Assembly (NCBI GenBank): GCA_031841125.1
Contig: CM063107.1
Location: 68,149,814-68,213,813 of the forward strand
DNA from: Acanthococcus lagerstroemiae
Taxonomy: Eukaryota; Arthropoda; Insecta; Hemiptera; Eriococcidae
Reading direction: 5' to 3'
DNA: 64,000 nucleotides
The position numbers and the translations under genes were made by a program. Below, in pieces: positions 24,101-35,525 of the stretch (positions within the stretch are counted from its first letter, which is position 1; each line of letters opens with the position of its first letter). The notes beneath the pieces were generated by a model. The model made no database searches, was not told where the DNA came from, and saw only the letters and a program-made list of their open reading frames with translations.

Positions 24101-25787
24101 CGACTAAAAGTGTTGGTTATACTTCTGAGAGGCACGGCTATACTAGGTCGAAAATTAAGTGTGAATCAATTTTGATGCCGGATTTAAATTTGTCTCGGTA
24201 CGTTAAATAATTCTCACCAGGTCCCGGCCCCAATCCTCTCCGAAAAATTTTTCGTCGAAAAAATGCCTGCTCTGTATGTAGAAATTTTCAAAATTTTCGA
24301 AAATCAAAAAATTTGAGATAACCATCTATTCCTACTCAATTGTTTCTGCTTAGTTCAAATTCATTGTCCAAATTTGGAGCTGACCTTCCGTTGCCGGGAT
24401 ACGATCAATAATTTGGTTATAATGGGGGGGGGGAAGGCTATACTATGTCGAAAATTGAGTGCAGATCAGTTTTGATGCCGGATTTGAATTCGTCTCGAAA
24501 CGTTGAATAATTTTCACCAGGTTCCAGCCCGAAGCTCTCTGAAAAATTTTTCGACAAAAAATGCCTTGATGTACCTAGTATTTACCGAAGAAATTTTCAA
24601 AATTTTCGAAAAACAAAAAAGTTGAGCTGACCATCTATTCATACTCAATTTTTCTCGCTGAGTTCAAATTCGTTGTCCAAATTTGGTGCTGACCCTCCGT
24701 TATCGAGATACGACTAAAAGTGTTGGTTATACTTCTGAGAGGCACGGCTATACTAGGTCGAAAATTAGTGTGGATCAATTTTGATGTCGGATTTAAATTC
24801 GTCTCGATACGTTGAACAATTTTCACCAGGTCTCGGCCCCGATTCTCTCCGAAAAATTTTTCGTCGAAAAAATGGCAGCCGTGTATTGTAGAAAATTTCA
24901 AAATTTGAGACGATCATCTATTCCTACTCAATTGTTCCTGTTTAGTTCAAATTCATAGTCCAAATTTCGAGCTGACCCTCCGTTGCCGGGATACGATCAA
25001 TAATTTGGTTATAATGGGGGGGGGGGGGGCTATACTATGTCGAAAATTGAGTGCAGATCAGTTTTGATGCCGGCTTTGAATTCGTCTCGACAAGCAGAAT
25101 AATCATCATCAGGAATCGACCCTGAAGCTCTCCGAAAAATTTGTTGTCGAAAAAAATGTCTGATGTTGTATGGAGAAATTTTCGAAAATCAAAAAAGTTG
25201 AGATGACCACCTATTCCTATTTTCACAGAAAACTGTCTAATTTACATCATTATTGAAGCATGAAGATTGAAATTAGTCAGCGGTAAGAAAAGCCATGACC
25301 TAGGAATTTTTATTACATACTTCGGGGAGGAAGTAGTCATGCTTGATAATTGTCAATGACTACGGGTGATGCTTTATGGCGACATAAAGAAACATATTGA
25401 AACATACGAGTATGTAGGCAATTTTTATATACATATTACGGCGCAGTAACTGAAATATGCCGATTTTCTCAGAATCACTCAAGAACCAATGCAACTTGAT
25501 TTTTTCTCGAGTAGAACAGAAAATCCATTGTTTCTCCTCCCTGCTCATTTCCCTTAAAAATTGTGTGCCCTTCTTGATACAAGAAACTGGTTTCTGCCCT
25601 ACAGCTTCAATAAATGAACATTCATAATAAATTCTGGTGACAAATGATAAAATACCTATGAAAATTAAGAAACCATGAAAGATAACAAATAAGCTTACGC
25701 ATCAATGAAGGGTCTCAGGTAAGCTGGTGGCAGTGGAAGATACTCTACATGAGTTGCGCTGATTGCTTCTGGTAACGAGGGTATCAT
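21197..25787 (-). CDS. Two-exon gene for an unrecognised 106-aa protein
   Basis: Coding exons are 25787-25699 and 21428-21197 (minus strand). The first exon is bounded by TTTGCAG acceptor at 25811 and GTAAG donor at 25698; the second by a CCTCAG acceptor at 21429. The intron is phase 2, and GC from exon one plus T from exon two completes an alanine codon, so the frame stays open to a TAA at 21199-21197. The ATG is set by an in-frame TAG 9 nt upstream in the same exon, so translation cannot start earlier. The protein begins MIPSLPEAISATHVEYLPLP, is proline-rich at residues 18-26, has a charged helix-prone stretch at 56-72 (TKEELAKIRALRAIQQF), and ends VPAAESIQNF. No signal peptide, membrane segment or known domain is seen. 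At least one upstream non-coding exon is implied by the acceptor. No canonical AATAAA was found just downstream. Confidence 0.72.
21832..22262. repeat. Three tandem ~150 bp repeats in the intron
   Basis: Each unit contains TTACTA, a CTCT...GATAG block and CACTAGTAT or CACTAATAT; the last marker falls at 21941, 22090 and 22241 (spacing 149 and 151). Copies two and three also share TTTGCCTAG and CATGCGGTAC or AATGCGGTAC. No coding content. Confidence 0.75.
23281..23510. mobile_element. hAT-type MITE 'CAGGGACG' family, intact copy
   Basis: 230 bp, ends CAGGGACGCACC and GGTATGTCCCTA, with perfect 8 bp duplication CTGACACA at 23273-23280 and 23511-23518. Contains a G9 run and A-rich and T-rich blocks around TTGGATTTT-like motifs. 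Relatives are at 29345, 55435 and 60492. Confidence 0.92.
23790..25215. repeat. Satellite array, five ~295 bp monomers, dimeric higher-order unit
   Basis: Monomer landmarks GATACGACTAAAA / GATACGATCAATAA occur at about 23809, 24110, 24398, 24703 and 24988. Monomers 2 and 4 share GTGTTGGTTATACTTCTGAG; monomers 3 and 5 share TTTGGTTATAATGGGGGGG. The alternation gives a higher-order period of about 590 bp. Every monomer carries GGCTATACTA, GTCGAAAATT and CTCTCCGAAAAATTTTTCG-like blocks. The array lies wholly within the intron of the 106-aa gene. A lone diverged monomer lies at 42860-43045. Confidence 0.9.
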
Positions 25788-25810
25788 CGTAGACTAGATT
25801 TTCTTTCTAC

Positions 25811-26959
25811 CTGCAAATAAAAATGAGTTTTCTTCACAATTGGCAAGCTCTGAATAACAAACAAAATCCTGAGTCATGTTAGAGACAGCACGTTTAGGAA
25901 TTAGAAATATTTTTGGCTGGTGATCAAAAAGCTCTCAGCTTTTCTTGACGACGAAAACCAGTGCACTTAATTCATGGTTCTATCAGAAAGTTTTACTTCT
26001 GTCGGCGGTGACTTAAGATGATTTTCGAATTTACAAGACGATTTTTGCTGAGCTGTAAGTAACCTAAGTCGGTACCAGATCATGGATAGGAAAACTTCAC
26101 TTTGGTTCATGATCATGATCTTGCCACAGTATGTGTTTCCAGATTTAACGAGGAATGAACATTTCTGCTTGATTTGTTTTACAATTCGATGAAATAAAAG
26201 AAGTAAAAAACACGAATTTGCGCGAAGCCGCGGGCATCAAACTGGTGTGAACAATGCACGGTATCGGTATACCGGTACATAAATACTAAATTATACAGCT
26301 GGCGTGGTGCATTTTCGAATAATGGATCTAAACCAAATGTAACAGTTGAATCCTGCGGTTTTTCGGTGGTTTTACTCTTTCTCGTCTCAGTTATCATCAT
26401 TCATTAGTGTTACTTGAGTACTCTTTAAGAATACATCTACATAGTGGCTGGTTCGAAGAGACGAGTAAGACAAGCGTAAATCTTTCCTAAAGGTAAGTAA
26501 AAATATCCCGGGCTCTATCGGCATGGAAGACATTGGAAACAGGTCGAAAAATGCCGACTAGACTCAACAATTTTTCATATATGCAAGCAAGCAAAAAAAC
26601 CTTTTAATGGTTTAAGAAAAAAAAACAAAAAAAACAGTAATTTTCTTGTATAGCTGACTGATGGTCCAAAACGTGAACTAAGTGATCGAATTTGTCGAAA
26701 AACTTTATTTTCAAAGATTCGTGGGAAGAAGGGATGTCATTCTCACTCCCGCTCGCTATGGCTCTGAAGGTAAGTGTGCTTTCAAGAGGGATCAGTGATC
26801 GGATAATGCAGAACGCGCCATCCAGTATGCCCCCTGGTATTTTTTAGTACGCGAAAAAGTTTAATATTTTAAAAGGACTGAAAATATTTCCTCTGCCCCA
26901 AGAAGAGTGCTCGTGGGTCAGCGACTGTAAAATTTCAAAAAGAAAGGTCTCGAGCAAAC
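25811..26959. other. Upstream of the first coding exon
   Basis: No minus-strand donor that would define a nearby 5' exon. Two plus-strand donor-like GGTAAGT sites (26492 and 26772) are present, but no supported exon goes with them. Confidence 0.35.
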
Positions 26960-27290
26960 TATCGAAATATGGGTTCCTTGAGCCGCTGATTCCAAATATA
27001 GCGTCAGACTTTAGATTGGATTTTAGCCCCTAAACTTGCAGAAACGAATTAGATTAACTTGGTCTGCGAAATCGAGTAAACTATCAAAGAAAGCTTTTTC
27101 GGGTCACTAATTCCGAACATTGCATCAGATTTTCGATAGGATACACCAATTTGCGCCCCCGAAATTCCCAAAATTCGGCATAATTGACTTATAGTTTCAA
27201 AAGTGAGGAAACTATGAGAATAGAGCTTGTTTGGGTCACTGATTCCGAATATCGAATCAGATTTTTGATCAGACCCCAATTTTGACCTCA
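26960..27290. repeat. Three diverged tandem repeats, ~120-132 bp
   Basis: The marker GATTCCRAAYAT follows a GGGTCACT-like block in copies at about 26985, 27105 and 27235, each then running into CATCAGATTTT-type sequence. Diverged; not coding. Confidence 0.7.
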
Positions 27291-29344
27291 AAATTGGTAA
27301 AAAAGTGTATAAAATGTGATTTATGAAAATGTCAATTTAAAAAAAAAAGAAGAAGAAGAAGGCAGAATGGCGAAAAATGAGAGAAAACTGCCAACTCACA
27401 CACATGATTTATCTCAATTTTTTTCATCAGTTCCTTCCTTCTTGAAAAATTTGGCTCGAGCAAGAGAAAACTCGACCTTTCATTTGGAGGCGCTTTCTAT
27501 GGTTGGCCCCAGGGTACATTTGTCTTAAATCCGGCATTGCTCAACCAACCACAAGCTCGATATAGTTTGCTCGGTATCTTATCATTTGAAATTTTAAAGT
27601 TAGTGGCCCCTGAGCCCTCTCTTTAAGAAGAGGAATCTTTTCAGTCACAATTATGCACGACCTTGAAATGTTAGGAATGTCTTTTGTCCTTCGTCGACCC
27701 GACTTACCAAGAATACCAGGGGCAAGAGGAGCGCATTTCGTGGGCACACTTTGCATACACTAGCTCATCTCGCTATATTTGCAAAACTTTTAGCAATGTT
27801 TTTTTTTTTTTTTTTTTTTTTCAACAGACTTGACAGGAGCACAGGGCACGGTGGTTCTCGAATTGCGCGAGTCAACAATTATCAAAAATTGGGTCGAAAC
27901 GCCATTGTTTCACGATTTAACGAAATGTGCGAGATTTGAGTCGAATAAAACAGAAAAATCGAAGAAAGTTGTTATTCGGTTGCTAAAGTAATACAGCTAA
28001 CATTCTGTATAGTAACTTCGGTGAAATACTTTTCCATCCGTGCCTACGATGGAACGGAAATGGTGCCTCTGTGATAGCACATTGCCACATTCATCACACG
28101 AAATTTTCGATCGTTAGTATGCGAAAATTTATGAAACTACTTCTTAACGTCTGTTTAACAAGCTGAGTAGAATTTTCCAATCGAGCATCGCTGGCATCAA
28201 GTTCAATAAATTAACCAAAGCACCATAAAAACGGTGCTTTCTGTCACGGAGTATCATCTTGATCAGCAGAAATGTAAAACGCTTGAGGATGTCAATTCCT
28301 CTCTTGCCTGTTCTCTTAAACTTCTTATACCTCGGTGTACCTTCTAATCAAGGACCAAGATGGAAGGTGCTCATCTTCGTGTCGGCTGACCACAAACACA
28401 CGGTAACATTTCAATCGGAAACAAATGTTTGTTTTGTCGACATTTGGTACACCCACATTGAAACACCCTAAAGGCTATCGTGATCTGAAATTGGTCGGCG
28501 CGTCCGATCGATGCGGTTTCCGCCGTTTATCGCCCATAACGTTTCCACCCATTTTACAGATGAGCCGCGGTCCTTTCATCGAATTTTCCTTATCAGTTCT
28601 GTCATCTGGTTCTCGACTGCGACGAGAAATTTGATACGAAAAATCGGTTCCTCGACGGCTGGCGCAGATATTGCCGAAAGATGAATATTATTAATTAGAT
28701 GAACTGAACGCAGACTGTGACCGCCGTGGGCTTTTCTTTGCCTTTTGAAAATCAGGAACACCGAACATAGAGCCAGAATTCATTTAGTCATTTTGTAACA
28801 GTAAAAAACCGTGCACTCTAAACCGGAAGAGCGCGAAGTGTAGTACTGATTTCTAGAAGGCATGAGGATCAATTTGAAGACTAGCCCCACAATGAGACCT
28901 GGAAAAAGAACCTAATTTACATGTAGTGTTAGGTCTTTTTTCTCAGAACAATTTTGCTGGCATAAATTTCAGAGATCTGGAGAGTCAAGAGCCATTTCAA
29001 CAATTTGAGACCAGAAAAAAGTACCTCATTGAAGAAATATGATGTTTTATGAACTATTTCAGAGATCCAGAGAGCTGAGAGCCGTTGATTTCTTGAGACG
29101 GAAAAGGAGCTCCACATTACGATTAAGCGCCGCTAAAATCGCCACTCGCCTTCAACCATTTTCCGTCGCCCAGCAAGGTTCAAAAATCGCCACTTTGGCG
29201 ACTTTTCTCGCCACCCGGCAACACTGCGGTACCAGTTTCAGAAAATTAAAATGCTAAATAGTACCTCCTCCTCCTTCCCCCTTGTATATAGGTACTTTTG
29301 TTTTGTAGAAAAATTTCATGTGCTTTTTTGACAGTTTCATTCTG
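27291..29344. other. Unannotated stretch
   Basis: Contains a T22 tract near 27799-27820. 28480-28700 is relatively CpG-rich but shows no exon I can support. At 29205-29233, CGCCACCCGGCAACACTG is the complement of a hAT-like end CAGTGTTGCCGGGTGGCG; the opposite end is not found. Confidence 0.35.
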
Positions 29345-29497
29345 ATAAGATTGTCTGGAGGTGGAGGGGGGGGGGGGTAAAAATTGTGAAAGTCCCAACT
29401 GACTCAACTTAGAATTCCCAAGTATCAAAAAGCAAAAAAAAAAACCTCACCTTCTGACCTGTTGGGTTTTTCCAAATTCTCAACTCAATTCCTAAGT
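29345..29497. repeat. Fragment of the 'CAGGGACG' hAT MITE family
   Basis: Internal part (G run, GTGAAAGTCCCAACTGACTC, AGAATTCCCAAGTATC, TTGGGTTTTTCCAA) that matches 23281-23510 and 55435-55815. It lacks both inverted repeats and is cut off on the right by the (GA)n array. Confidence 0.75.
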
Positions 29498-29514
29498 ATG
29501 AGAGAGAAAGAAAG

Positions 29515-29581
<67 letters not shown>

Positions 29582-29633
29582 GTGAGTGAGTGAGTGAGTG
29601 AGCAAGCGAGCGAGCGAGTGAGAGAGTGAGAGA

Positions 29634-29698
<65 letters not shown>

Positions 29699-29720
29699 AG
29701 GGAGAGGGAGAGAGAGAGGG
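29498..29720. repeat. (GA)n microsatellite with GAGT and GAGC variants
   Basis: About 220 bp of almost pure GA repeats with a central (TGAG)n / (CGAG)n section (29579-29620) and a terminal GAGAGG section. It begins where the MITE fragment stops. Confidence 0.95.
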
Positions 29721-29879
29721 GGGATGAAACCGGTTTACAGCTGAATAGTAACCCTGGAGAAGTCATTGCAGAGAAGGGGGTGAAACTATAACTGTAGTCG
29801 GCTGTTTGAATGCGGAAGGAATGTACCTACCCCCATACTGTATTATGAAGTGTAAAAATAAGAAGACAGAGTGGGAAGA

Positions 29880-30660
29880 TGGAATGTCTCCTGGAAGTAC
29901 TGTAAGAATGAACCAAAAATCCGGTTATATCAATGTCGAATTGTTCATGGATTGGTTGAAAACACACTTTGTACCTTGAAAACCAATGGGGAAAGTGCTG
30001 CTGATTTTGGATGGTCATGCATCACATACAGACCAATATGATATGGTAAATTTTGCTGAGATTAACGATGTGGTCTTGCTATGCCTGCCAAGCAATGGAA
30101 CAAAATGGCTCCAACCTTGCAATCGAGCTGTTTATAAGTCGTTGAAGAGCAATTGGACCGATGAATGCAACATGTTTGAGACGCGTTATCCTGGATGTCA
30201 AATTTTAAGCGTTCACAGTTTGGAGATTTACTCAGGAGAGCCTGGCAACGATCCGCTACAGTCAGTAACGCTGTGAGTGCCTTCCACAGCACTGGTATTT
30301 ATCCTTATGATCCACTCGCGATTCCAGATTATGCATATCTGACTTGTAATCCATTAAATAGACGGGACATCAGTTCGTCATCAACGTTTTCTGCCGCACC
30401 TATATCAACTCCGGGCTCACCATCCTCGTCATTTATCAGACCGCTATCTTCATTAACCACAACAATGCCTGCGTCTACATCAGTCTAAAAACCAACGCCC
30501 ACGAAAACATTGAATGAAATTCATCCCTTACCAACCCTCGAAGAGAAGAAGGCGGTGAAGGAAAAACATACTTGCGTTTGTAGTAAGCGTGAAATCATTG
30601 GCCGAAAAGCATGGAATTAAAGTAAGGATGCTAAAGACTATATTTGTGACTACTGTAAAT
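29880..30660 (+). pseudogene. pogo/Tigger-like DDE transposase, C-terminal remnant
   Basis: Reads YINVELFMDWLKTHFVP*KP, then MGKVLLILDGHASH at 29986, the second catalytic aspartate block of the DDE_1 fold, then LLCLPSNGTKWLQPCNRAVYK. In the family the last motif is QPLD; here the third catalytic aspartate is Asn, 36 residues after Asp, so catalysis would be lost. A frame change near 30195 moves on to RRAWQRSATVSNAVSAFHST and GIYPYDPLAIPDY, the usual pogo-type C-terminal helices. A weak C..C tail remnant extends to about 30660. N-terminal DNA-binding domains and the first Asp are absent. Not a host gene, given the stop and frameshift. Confidence 0.82.
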
Positions 30661-32283
30661 AAGTGAGCAATTTTCATTAAAACTTTCCCTACCTTTTTCC
30701 TTGAGTATCACTTTTTGTTTAGGTCGCGTATTTAATGGAGATATCTCATAAGCCATCTTAGCCGACCTATGCGGCATCTTACCCGCCCTCAGAAACACTT
30801 CATCAAAAGTTGGACATTCGCACAACGTCATTCTTTTTTGGTAATTCAAACGTGAAACTTTATTTTCATCATATTATATGATGTACTACAAACCATAGTA
30901 TATAAATACTTCAAAATATTCTGAATTTGACTTCATAACCACGAGATATGGCAATCCACAGAAAGGTGCGACATCTTTGCCACCTTTACCCTATCGAGTA
31001 ATATCTAGGAAGATGTACGCACAAGCAGGATGATATACCCTCCTTCTTCAGCTGCACTTTCTCAGATTTATGTGCTGTATTCGTTTTATCTAAATTCGAA
31101 AAAAAAAATTACAAAAATATGGACTGAGCCTAGCTTATCTGGTTTTCCAAACCATCCAAGCTGCCACCCTTCATGGTGACGTAATTCTTAAACTAATTGA
31201 GCATAACGTCTCAAGCATTATTTCATTTTCATACAAAAAGATACAAATTGTTTGTAAAAAAGATAAGCACATACGATTCGTGTCGTATCTGGCAGTGGTA
31301 TTGCGTATCAAAGACCTTATTGCAAATTCGAAGCTGATTTACAAGAAATGTTTCCATTGTTACCTTTGTGGTTTCGTCTTACTACGCGGATATGTCGTAA
31401 TTAATCATTTTTTATCCGGATTCGAATCTTTCCGATGCACTCCGAGTATTTCTCGTATTCTGCAGCGATCAGTTTTTCAAAACTATTTTTTTTTTCTGTC
31501 CACGCCGTACAGCAGACAGAAGAACCTGTTGAATAGGCTTACTTTTATTTACAACTGGATTTACACCGGATCGGAGGGACAGCGCGGTCAGATCATCGTA
31601 AATCAAGAACTGATTACGTTTCCCAGTCATTTTTCTCCGATAATTTTACGATATGAAATCAACTGATTTAGTTTTCTGTTTCTGCGTAATCATTTTCGGG
31701 CGCTAGCTTCCATTCTCAGTATCTGGTTTTCTTTTTATGACTGCCCCCTGTAGCGTATTTTGGTTGGACGATATTTCATGGAAATAGCGGAGTTCGGGTC
31801 TTATTATTTTAACTGGGTTGATCTCGGAAGTATAATTTCTTCTCAGCCTGAATGTTTATTAGTTTCGGTTTTACAATCTTACAAAGACTTCTGCATGTTG
31901 GCGTCATGGAAATGATCCTCGATATTCCGACTACTACGATCAGAAATACTGATGAGCGGTCGGAATTTAGATGAACATACGCAGGGGCAGAGATGTATCG
32001 AGGAACCCCTCCCCTCATGCTTGCCAACTGACGAAATTGTCTTCAGCAAGGCAGCGGGTCCTTAGTACATGAAATGTGGCAATGCAAGGAATAAGGTCCC
32101 ACTTTGATATGGGGTTACGAGTACCAGCATATACTGGATATAATTACCTTGCGGAGCTCTCCGGCTCCAAAATCGCCGAAATATGGCTGTTTAAAGTTGA
32201 GATTTCAAAAACCTGTTTTTTGGGGGAGGGGGTTAGCCACGTCATGGACAGCCTATTGGCTAGAGACATGGAGACTATATGAG
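30661..32283. other. Unannotated stretch
   Basis: An open frame at 31280-31666 has no recognised domain. No element termini recognised. Confidence 0.35.
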
Positions 32284-32530
32284 TTATATTTTGGAGTAGA
32301 GGTTTGTGGCTTTTAGGAATGAGATGAGTTTGAGGTTTCGGGTGTGACTGTCGGAAAGGAGGGATTCTAATGTTGAATTAGAGACATGTGTTTTTCGCTG
32401 GGAATGGAGTATTGGGTATTGGGCAATTCCATGGTTAATAAAGATGGGAGTATTACATGTATCGCAGGTTGGTTGGAGTAGTTCAAGAGCGCAACAAGGA
32501 GGGGGATAGAGAGCTATAAACCCCAAAATT
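32284..32530 (-). pseudogene. LINE C-terminal fragment (zinc-knuckle tail)
   Basis: Minus-strand frame reading LQPTCDTCNTPI, HGIAQYPILHSQRK and LISFLKATNLYSKI ending in a stop. This follows the C..C...H....CP....R...FLK...L pattern at the end of Jockey/I-type LINE ORF2 after RNase H. It would fit downstream of the RNase H type seen at 36870-37887, but the two pieces are 4.3 kb apart and need not be one copy. Confidence 0.65.
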
Positions 32531-32621
32531 ATTCAAAATCAATTTTGAAACGAAAAAAAATTGAACCCGATGGCATGATGCGGTAACGTTGCGTCGTAGT
32601 TTCGTACAAATTTATAGTTTA

Positions 32622-33410
32622 CTAGCAGCGCACCACATATCTCTATTCTATATATTTAAAAATAAAAAAAAATAATAAAAATTACAAAAATTTATAAAGT
32701 TATCATATTACAGGACCTCCGTCCACACCACATTTGCAGTTTTATAGCATCCAGGTTGTACTTGGATTTTCAAATTATTAAACGAAGTTATCCGCGACAG
32801 AGCTACATCCCAACCTTCTCCAGCGTCTGCCCCTGGGCCTTGCTGATCGTCATACAAAAAGCTAAGGCAAGGTGGAATCCGCTGGCGACAGGTCCACTCT
32901 TGGGAGTAATATCCTTCGACCGCACTCCACCCCAGTTGTTATTTCTAGATCCAGTGCATTCGTGTACATGTTTCTCACAATTAGTCATGTCCCATTCTGC
33001 AGTCCAAGTGCCACATTCATATTACGTAGCAACATAACAATCGCACCAACTTTTAAGTGTAATTTATTTGGTGGTAAACCTGTCAACTCCAGACTATCCA
33101 GAAATTCAATGGGGAATTGCATAATTTCACTGTCATTTTCACTGATCAGTCTATTCACGCTTGTGTAGGTTTTGGCTTCTCCAGGAATCAAGTCCAAAAT
33201 CTTGTCATTGATCTTCTGACAATATTCTTCGATGCCAGAATTGCAACATTAAAAAATTTCAGGACATCCTCTGGCGTGTCAAGCTTTTCGTCACAGACAT
33301 CTCTTATAATGTTCTGAGAAATTATGCTTGCAGGTAATTCTATAATGCCCCCATTTTCAGAGCCAGAATGAGGGAAAGTGCCATTACCAATCTGCAGCAC
33401 GAATTCTCAG
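32622..33410 (-). mobile_element. Helitron 3' part: Pif1-like helicase end plus CTAG terminus
   Basis: Three overlapping minus-strand frames make up one helicase C terminus: LQIGNGTFPHSG ... VLKFFNVAILASKN (33400-33188), then IMQFPIEFLDSLELTGLPPN and LHLKVGAIVMLLRNMNVALG (33197-32985), then AFCMTISKAQGQTLEKVGM (motif VI, 32988-32803). The reading continues FNNLKIQV and NVVWTEVL to a stop at 32710-32708. Two frameshifts (near 33190 and 32987) break it. Eighty-six bases after the stop the minus strand reads GCGCTGCTAG followed by T, matching the Helitron CTRR|T end, though no clear hairpin precedes it. The Rep domain and 5' end are missing. The helicase would unwind DNA for rolling-circle transposition. 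Confidence 0.82.
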
Positions 33411-33432
33411 AACTCTTTTTCTCCTGCTTCCA

Positions 33433-33790
33433 GAGTGGAAGAAATGCGTTTGAGTAGTGAGGTTGAGTTGGTTGTTACCTCATAACTCTCCTCAGACTGA
33501 ACGGATTTGAGTGACCAAAAAAGCATATGAAAGAGGTTGCTTTACTGAGTGTTCTTAGACTAAGACGAACTTTGTGGGTCAAGTAGTTCGTGAGTAATGG
33601 ACAAATGAGTGGAACAAGTGCGTGTGAGTAGTGAGGTTGAGTTGGTTGTTACCTCATAACTCTCCTCAGACTGAACGGATTTGAGTGATCAAAAAAGATT
33701 CATAAGGATCTTGATTCACCGAGTGTTTTAAGACCTTAACCAGCATTGTGCGATAATTAGGGCCTGAGATATAGGTGTTGCACTTCATAG
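33433..33790. repeat. Tandem duplication, ~174 bp unit
   Basis: Two copies; TGAGTAGTGAGGTTGAGTTG begins at 33451 and 33625. The first ~75 bp are nearly identical (through CAGACTGAACGGATTTGAGT), the second half diverged. The array starts where the Helitron helicase homology ends. Confidence 0.85.
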
Positions 33791-34084
33791 AACCCAGTTT
33801 TTCAAATATATTTTAAATATATAGATGATAATAGGTACCTAGGTATCAAATCGAGGTTTCACCCCTGCTCAAGTATTTAATTTTTTTTATTTTTTTTTGA
33901 CATTTTCATGATTTTGCTTTGGCACATAAACGAAAAAAAACATTACTTGGAACAGCCTTACTTTGGAGCATCACGAAAAAAAACAAAAAAAACAGCTGAT
34001 CTAGAGCTTTAACATTATAACCGAAAAAAGTGTTTCTTTTTGAGCGTTACTTCTGAGGCGAGATCAAAGTCAGCAAAACACTGA

Positions 34085-34510
34085 TAGGGGACGCCCCCAG
34101 TAAGTATGCCAAGTTCCTATTAGGGCTTGACAGGAAACATACAAGGCTCATGATCGAACTACTAACTGATCATGGGGCTACAGAACACATGTAATATAAA
34201 ATAGGAGTGGTGAAAAGCGGCTCCTGTAGGTACTGTGGGGAAGAGGAAGAAACCTCGATTCATATCATATGTCAAAGCCCAGCAATAGCCAGGACAAGAC
34301 GCGAAGCACTCGGACTAGAGTATCCAGCACCCAGTGAAGTCAAAGCGATAGAGCTCAGTCAAATTCTCACTTTGGCTATAAGAGTGACGCTACTGAGCTA
34401 ATCCTTAACAGTAACTTGAGGAATAGTGCAATGGACTACAAAATCTGAGCACTCGGCGCCTGCAGCGCCACCTCACACACAAATGGAATAGAATGGAGGC
34501 GGGAATTGAC
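34085..34510 (+). pseudogene. LINE C-terminal fragment (Jockey/I type)
   Basis: Reads SKYAKFLLGLDRK, LMIELLTDHGATEHM*, then GSCRYCGEEEETSIHIICQS and ARTRREALG (34207 onward), ending at a stop at 34401. The order (LLTGH, CR.CGEEEET..H....CP....R) is the post-RNase H tail of Jockey/I LINEs. One in-frame stop. The GC-rich sequence to about 34510 is probably its 3' UTR. Confidence 0.78.
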
Positions 34511-34912
34511 AATAAGGCTCTTCATGGTGACAATTCAGATTAGTGGTTGACATTTCCATGAAAATTTTTATTAACAACATGGCAGCAGACTGTAGTCGCG
34601 TCGATATTAAAATCGAGAAGTGAAAATGCTCTCCCGCGGCTACAGATCCGTCTGCGACATGTTTTCAAGGTGCCAGTGATTTTGATTACTTTTGGTTCGA
34701 CTTCGTGGTTTTCAGTCGTTTCGGTCAATTTTGAGCAGATATAGACAGTTTTTCTTTATGTAAGATTCTAATTGTTTTCCATTATTTTTAGTTAACTTCC
34801 TTCCAACGTTTCATTGTATTATTTGTGTCCCCCGCCAAATTATATGGTTATATAGGTGCGGTTGTCGTTGTTATCTGATTTGGTCTCTGTTTACGGATTT
34901 GATTTCGTACTA

Positions 34913-35525
34913 CAGTGGATTCCGCTTAATGTTATCGCATTGGTCCGTGGTAAATTTAATAACAATAACCGGACAATAACAGTAATAGGAAAAAAAATTT
35001 ATTCATCAATAATTATTCACGATGGAAAAAGAGTCAATTTTTGTTTGCTTCTTGCTACCTTCCCACATATTTTTTACACATGTCATACAAGAATAATGCA
35101 AATAGAAATCTTCACCATAATATTGGAAGTCTTCATTCAAACCTTCTTATTCATTTATCATTTCTGCATGAGAGGGCGGTTTAGGTAACAGTTTTTAATT
35201 AGGATGTTCTTTATCGTGAACAGTCAAGTCTCTACGTTTTTGGTGTGTATTAGAGTAGGTACTCATTTTAGAACAATTTTAGGTCAAGAGAAGAATGACA
35301 TGAACGGTCAGTCATCATACGCAAACTGTGCACTGTTGCAATGAGGATGAAAGAGGACGAGATAATGCCGTGCGTGTAAAAACTGGTCAAATATAGAAGG
35401 AAAATTGATAACATTATGCGGAAGGTCAATTACATTAAGAGGAATAAATGTTTCGTTTTTACCACTTTCAATAACATTCAGCGAATTATAACATTAACCG
35501 CGATAATAATAGGCGGAATCCACTG
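34913..35525. mobile_element. pogo-type MITE with TA duplication
   Basis: 613 bp. The left end CAGTGGATTCCGCTTAATGT is mirrored by the right end ...TAGGCGGAATCCACTG. Flanked by TA on both sides (34911-34912 and 35526-35527). Subterminal copies of CATTAWGCGGAA-like motifs occur near the right end (about 35410-35510). TA duplication and a CAG...CGCTT end fit the pogo branch of Tc1/mariner. It carries no transposase; a decayed pogo-like transposase lies 4.4 kb upstream. Confidence 0.85.

Noticed and set aside
29485..29766. Open frame of Ser/Leu repeats on the minus strand.
   Set aside because: It is a translation of the (GA)n microsatellite.
31280..31666. 128-codon plus-strand open frame.
   Set aside because: No motif, no splice context and AT-rich composition; not supportable as a gene.
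34856..35188. 110-codon plus-strand open frame.
   Set aside because: Most of it lies within the pogo-type MITE and includes its left inverted repeat, so it is incidental.
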